Shown one piece after another: positions 51,653 to 53,261 of a DNA stretch of 53,261 bases (positions are counted from its first letter, which is position 1; every line of letters starts with the position of its first letter). The DNA is taken from the NCBI RefSeq assembly GCF_003129565.1, contig NZ_QETF01000023.1, forward strand, positions 1 to 53,261. Reading direction: 5' to 3'. A model generated the notes under the pieces. It did not search any database and was not told where the DNA came from. It saw only the letters and a list, made by a program, of their open reading frames with translations. This DNA is from Salibaculum griseiflavum. GTDB taxonomy: Bacteria > Pseudomonadota > Alphaproteobacteria > Rhodobacterales > Rhodobacteraceae. Position numbers and translations under genes: made by a program.

Positions 51653-52594
51653 TCAATAAGCCTCTCGATCGTTGATAAGGGCCACCGTGCACATGTGGCC
51701 CTCATTTGGATCGCTGGCCGCCTGCCAGTCGAACGTGGCCTGCACGCCCTGTGGGCCGGAGATCTCAACACGCGGCCGTGGCAGATAGACGGCATGGGCG
51801 GCCAGCGTCAGGCTCTCGCCAGTGGCCAACGTGTAGGTAAATTCGAGCGCGCAGGCCTCACCATTGATCGCTTGTTGCACCAGTGTCTGGTCCGCGAAGC
51901 GCACAACGATATTGCCCGTGAGCGCCGCGATCGACGGGTCCGCCCCGTCGATCTTGCCATCGGCCCGGATCGTTTCGATGCGATCGAGATTGTTGGCATA
52001 GGTGATGTCCGCCGAGACCACGTTGCCGATATCGGCCCCGTTGCGTGTGACGGCGCCGTTAAAATGCCCAAAGCGTTGCAGGGTGATAGGTGCCGGGACG
52101 CCTGCGGCGCTTACAGTGTCAACCTCTTCGCCCTGTGCCACAAGGCTGACCGTGGCGGTCAGCAAACCGGACCGTGCCATCTGCCAACTCAGACTATCGA
52201 CCATGCAGCCGGAATACATGGCATAGCGCGGCACCTCCGGCATACCGGTCTCGACCGAGAAGCTCGGCAGCGCCCAGTTCCCGGAGGTAAATGTATGGGT
52301 ATAGGGCGCCTCGGCCCCTGTCGTGCTGGGCGCCCCGAACCCCGCCTTCAGCCAGAACCCGAAGGCGTCGGCATCAATCGGCACCACAACATTGCCATCC
52401 GCCGTCACCGCATCCTTGATCGGCGCCTGCGGATCCCGGCCATAGCCCAAGAGTTCTGAGGTCTGCAGTGGCTGCTCCGACCCAAGCGTTGTGCTGGCGA
52501 AGGGCATCTTTGTGTAGCCGCTCGCAGGCGGCGTGCCATAGGTGGTCTCGAACGCCAGCGCCATCTGCGCCCGCGCCCCTTGGGCTCGTGCCAT
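51653..52594 (-). CDS. Major tail tube protein
   Basis: A 313-residue protein starting MARAQGARAQMALAFETTYG; GGAGAGAGACA precedes the ATG. FETTYGTPPASGYTKMPFAS, then GFWLKAGFGAPST and a C-terminal AHAVYLPRPRVEISGPQG fit the phage tail tube (TTP) beta-barrel fold. It is encoded directly before the chaperone region, as in siphophages and GTA (gp9). It polymerises into hexameric rings that form the tail tube. Confidence 0.75.
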   Translation of the reverse strand: MARAQGARAQMALAFETTYGTPPASGYTKMPFASTTLGSEQPLQTSELLGYGRDPQAPIKDAVTADGNVVVPIDADAFGFWLKAGFGAPSTTGAEAPYTHTFTSGNWALPSFSVETGMPEVPRYAMYSGCMVDSLSWQMARSGLLTATVSLVAQGEEVDTVSAAGVPAPITLQRFGHFNGAVTRNGADIGNVVSADITYANNLDRIETIRADGKIDGADPSIAALTGNIVVRFADQTLVQQAINGEACALEFTYTLATGESLTLAAHAVYLPRPRVEISGPQGVQATFDWQAASDPNEGHMCTVALINDREAY

Positions 52595-52625
52595 TGTCTC
52601 TCTCCGTCAACGTCAGGTTTTGTCG

Positions 52626-53051
52626 TCAGGCCAGCGGATCGCTGGTCGCGTAATGCAGTATGATGGGCACGACGGCGGCCTTTAGGCTTGCCGCACCCTC
52701 AACCGGCAGGTCGACCGGCTCAGGCGCCTCGGTCTCAACCCAATCGCACAGACCACCAAGTGTGCGATCCGCCACGATGACCGCCCCGATCGAGGCAATG
52801 AGCTCCGCAAAACGCGCGTCGCGGCTCTTGGCATCCTGCACTACCACCTCCAGCTCAGCGCGGTGCTGGTAATGATACCGCAGCGGCGACAGCGTCACGC
52901 CCGGTTCGCCTGGATCCCCATCGCGCAAAATGATCAGGCCCGATGGCGGTACGCGTTCAGGCAAAACCTCGCCGCGCAGCACCGGCACATGTGGGATCGT
53001 GCGCAAGAGATCCGCCAGGGCGGTGAGGATGGTTTCGCGGGTGGTGGGCAT
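52626..53051 (-). CDS. Tail terminator-like/minor tail protein
   Basis: A 141-residue protein. The ATG at 53051 (MPTTRETILTALADLLRTI) is favoured by the repeated pattern of this family, though the site (GGAAAAACAAGTCG) is weak and an earlier ATG at 53081 exists. It has GLIILRDGDPGEPGVTLSPL and YQHRAELEVVVQDAKSRDA, found in phage tail-terminator proteins sitting just upstream of the tube gene. It would cap the tail at the head-proximal end. Further head genes presumably lie to the right, beyond the tRNAs. Confidence 0.65.
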   Translation of the reverse strand: MPTTRETILTALADLLRTIPHVPVLRGEVLPERVPPSGLIILRDGDPGEPGVTLSPLRYHYQHRAELEVVVQDAKSRDARFAELIASIGAVIVADRTLGGLCDWVETEAPEPVDLPVEGAASLKAAVVPIILHYATSDPLA

Positions 53052-53094
53052 CGACTTGTTTTTCCGAACAGAATGCGGCAACTAGCCCCCGAGT

Positions 53095-53171
53095 GGGCCT
53101 GTAGCTCAATTGGTTAGAGCAGAGCGCTCATAACGCTTTGGTTGCGGGTTCAAGTCCTGCCGGGCCTACCA
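53095..53171 (+). tRNA. tRNA with CAT anticodon (Met or Ile2)
   Basis: A 77-base cloverleaf including CCA. The acceptor GGGCCTG pairs with CGGGCCT (two G-U pairs), the D stem is GCTC/GAGC, the anticodon stem GAGCG/CGCTT flanks loop CTCATAA, and the T arm is GCGGG-TTCAAGT-CCTGC. CAT could be elongator Met or a lysidine-modified Ile2; the sequence does not settle it. It lies next to the tail module on the opposite strand, suggesting a phage tRNA. Confidence 0.85.
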
Positions 53172-53173
53172 AA

Positions 53174-53260
53174 GCCCACGTGGTGGAATGGTAGACACAC
53201 GAGACTTAAAATCTCCTGGCCAGATTGGCCGTGCCGGTTCGAGTCCGGCCGTGGGTACCA
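53174..53260 (+). tRNA. tRNA-Leu(TAA)
   Basis: An 87-base class II tRNA including CCA. The acceptor GCCCACG pairs with CGTGGGT, the loop CTTAAAA has anticodon TAA, the long variable arm is built on TGGCC..GGCC, and the T arm is GCCGG-TTCGAGT-CCGGC. The first anticodon-stem pair appears to be a C-C mismatch. It is only two bases after the CAT tRNA, so the two form one transcript. Confidence 0.85.
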
Positions 53261-53261
53261 A

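Noticed and set aside
36807-53051. A gene transfer agent cluster instead of a phage
   Set aside because: The order of tail genes resembles the Rhodobacter GTA, but the lysis cassette with Rz/Rz1, the fibre/adhesin genes, morons and tRNAs are phage features.

Overview
The window reads as temperate-phage DNA from an alphaproteobacterium, most likely Rhodobacteraceae/Roseobacteraceae. The reasons are the high GC content, the early-gene set (DUF6362, DUF6511, RuvC-like, RepB-like primase/helicase), the DUF2924 plus serine-recombinase integration module, and a tail module in the order tail tube, chaperone, tape measure, tip proteins, DUF6950, J-like. No host housekeeping gene is visible. The identification rests on protein motifs read by eye, not on a database search.

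Layout. (1) 1-13.2 kb, minus strand: a compact early phage operon whose genes mostly overlap by ATGA/GTGA/TGATG. It holds a truncated ParB-like gene, DUF6362, a RuvC-like nuclease, a repeat-rich candidate origin, primase/helicase, a Cas4/RecB-like nuclease, DUF6511, a superfamily 2 helicase, a probable ssDNA-binding protein, a RecA-fold ATPase, a sigma-like factor and an uncharacterised two-gene module. (2) 13.4-16.6 kb, plus strand: a promoter with an operator-like palindrome, then DUF2924, serine recombinase, an HTH protein and a CoiA-like nuclease. (3) 16.6-36.7 kb: a cargo island with IS3 (18845-20075, nested in IS3 remnants), IS110, IS5 (31466-32514) and IS630 (35671-36721). Its centre is a two-gene Druantia type III-like defence locus, druH-druE, on the minus strand. 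Three small ORFs follow druE on the same strand, and the remnant of an IS5-truncated gene lies upstream of druH. (4) 36.8-53.1 kb, minus strand: the late phage module, running from tail terminator and tail tube through chaperone, tape measure and tip proteins to a holin/endolysin/Rz/Rz1 lysis cassette and fibre/adhesin genes. Plus-strand insertions in it are a broken VapBC-type toxin-antitoxin pair, a coiled-coil ORF and two tRNA genes at the right edge.

How it fits together. Late genes run leftward into the cargo island, and the recombinase with the early genes lies beyond it. Either one phage carries the Druantia island between its tail-fibre end and its integration module, or two prophages flank a host defence island; attachment-site repeats were not identified, so this is open. 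The least described parts are the small-ORF tail of the Druantia operon, the pseudogene next to druH, the 11.0-13.2 kb pair, and the 68-bp repeats at 2340-2545.
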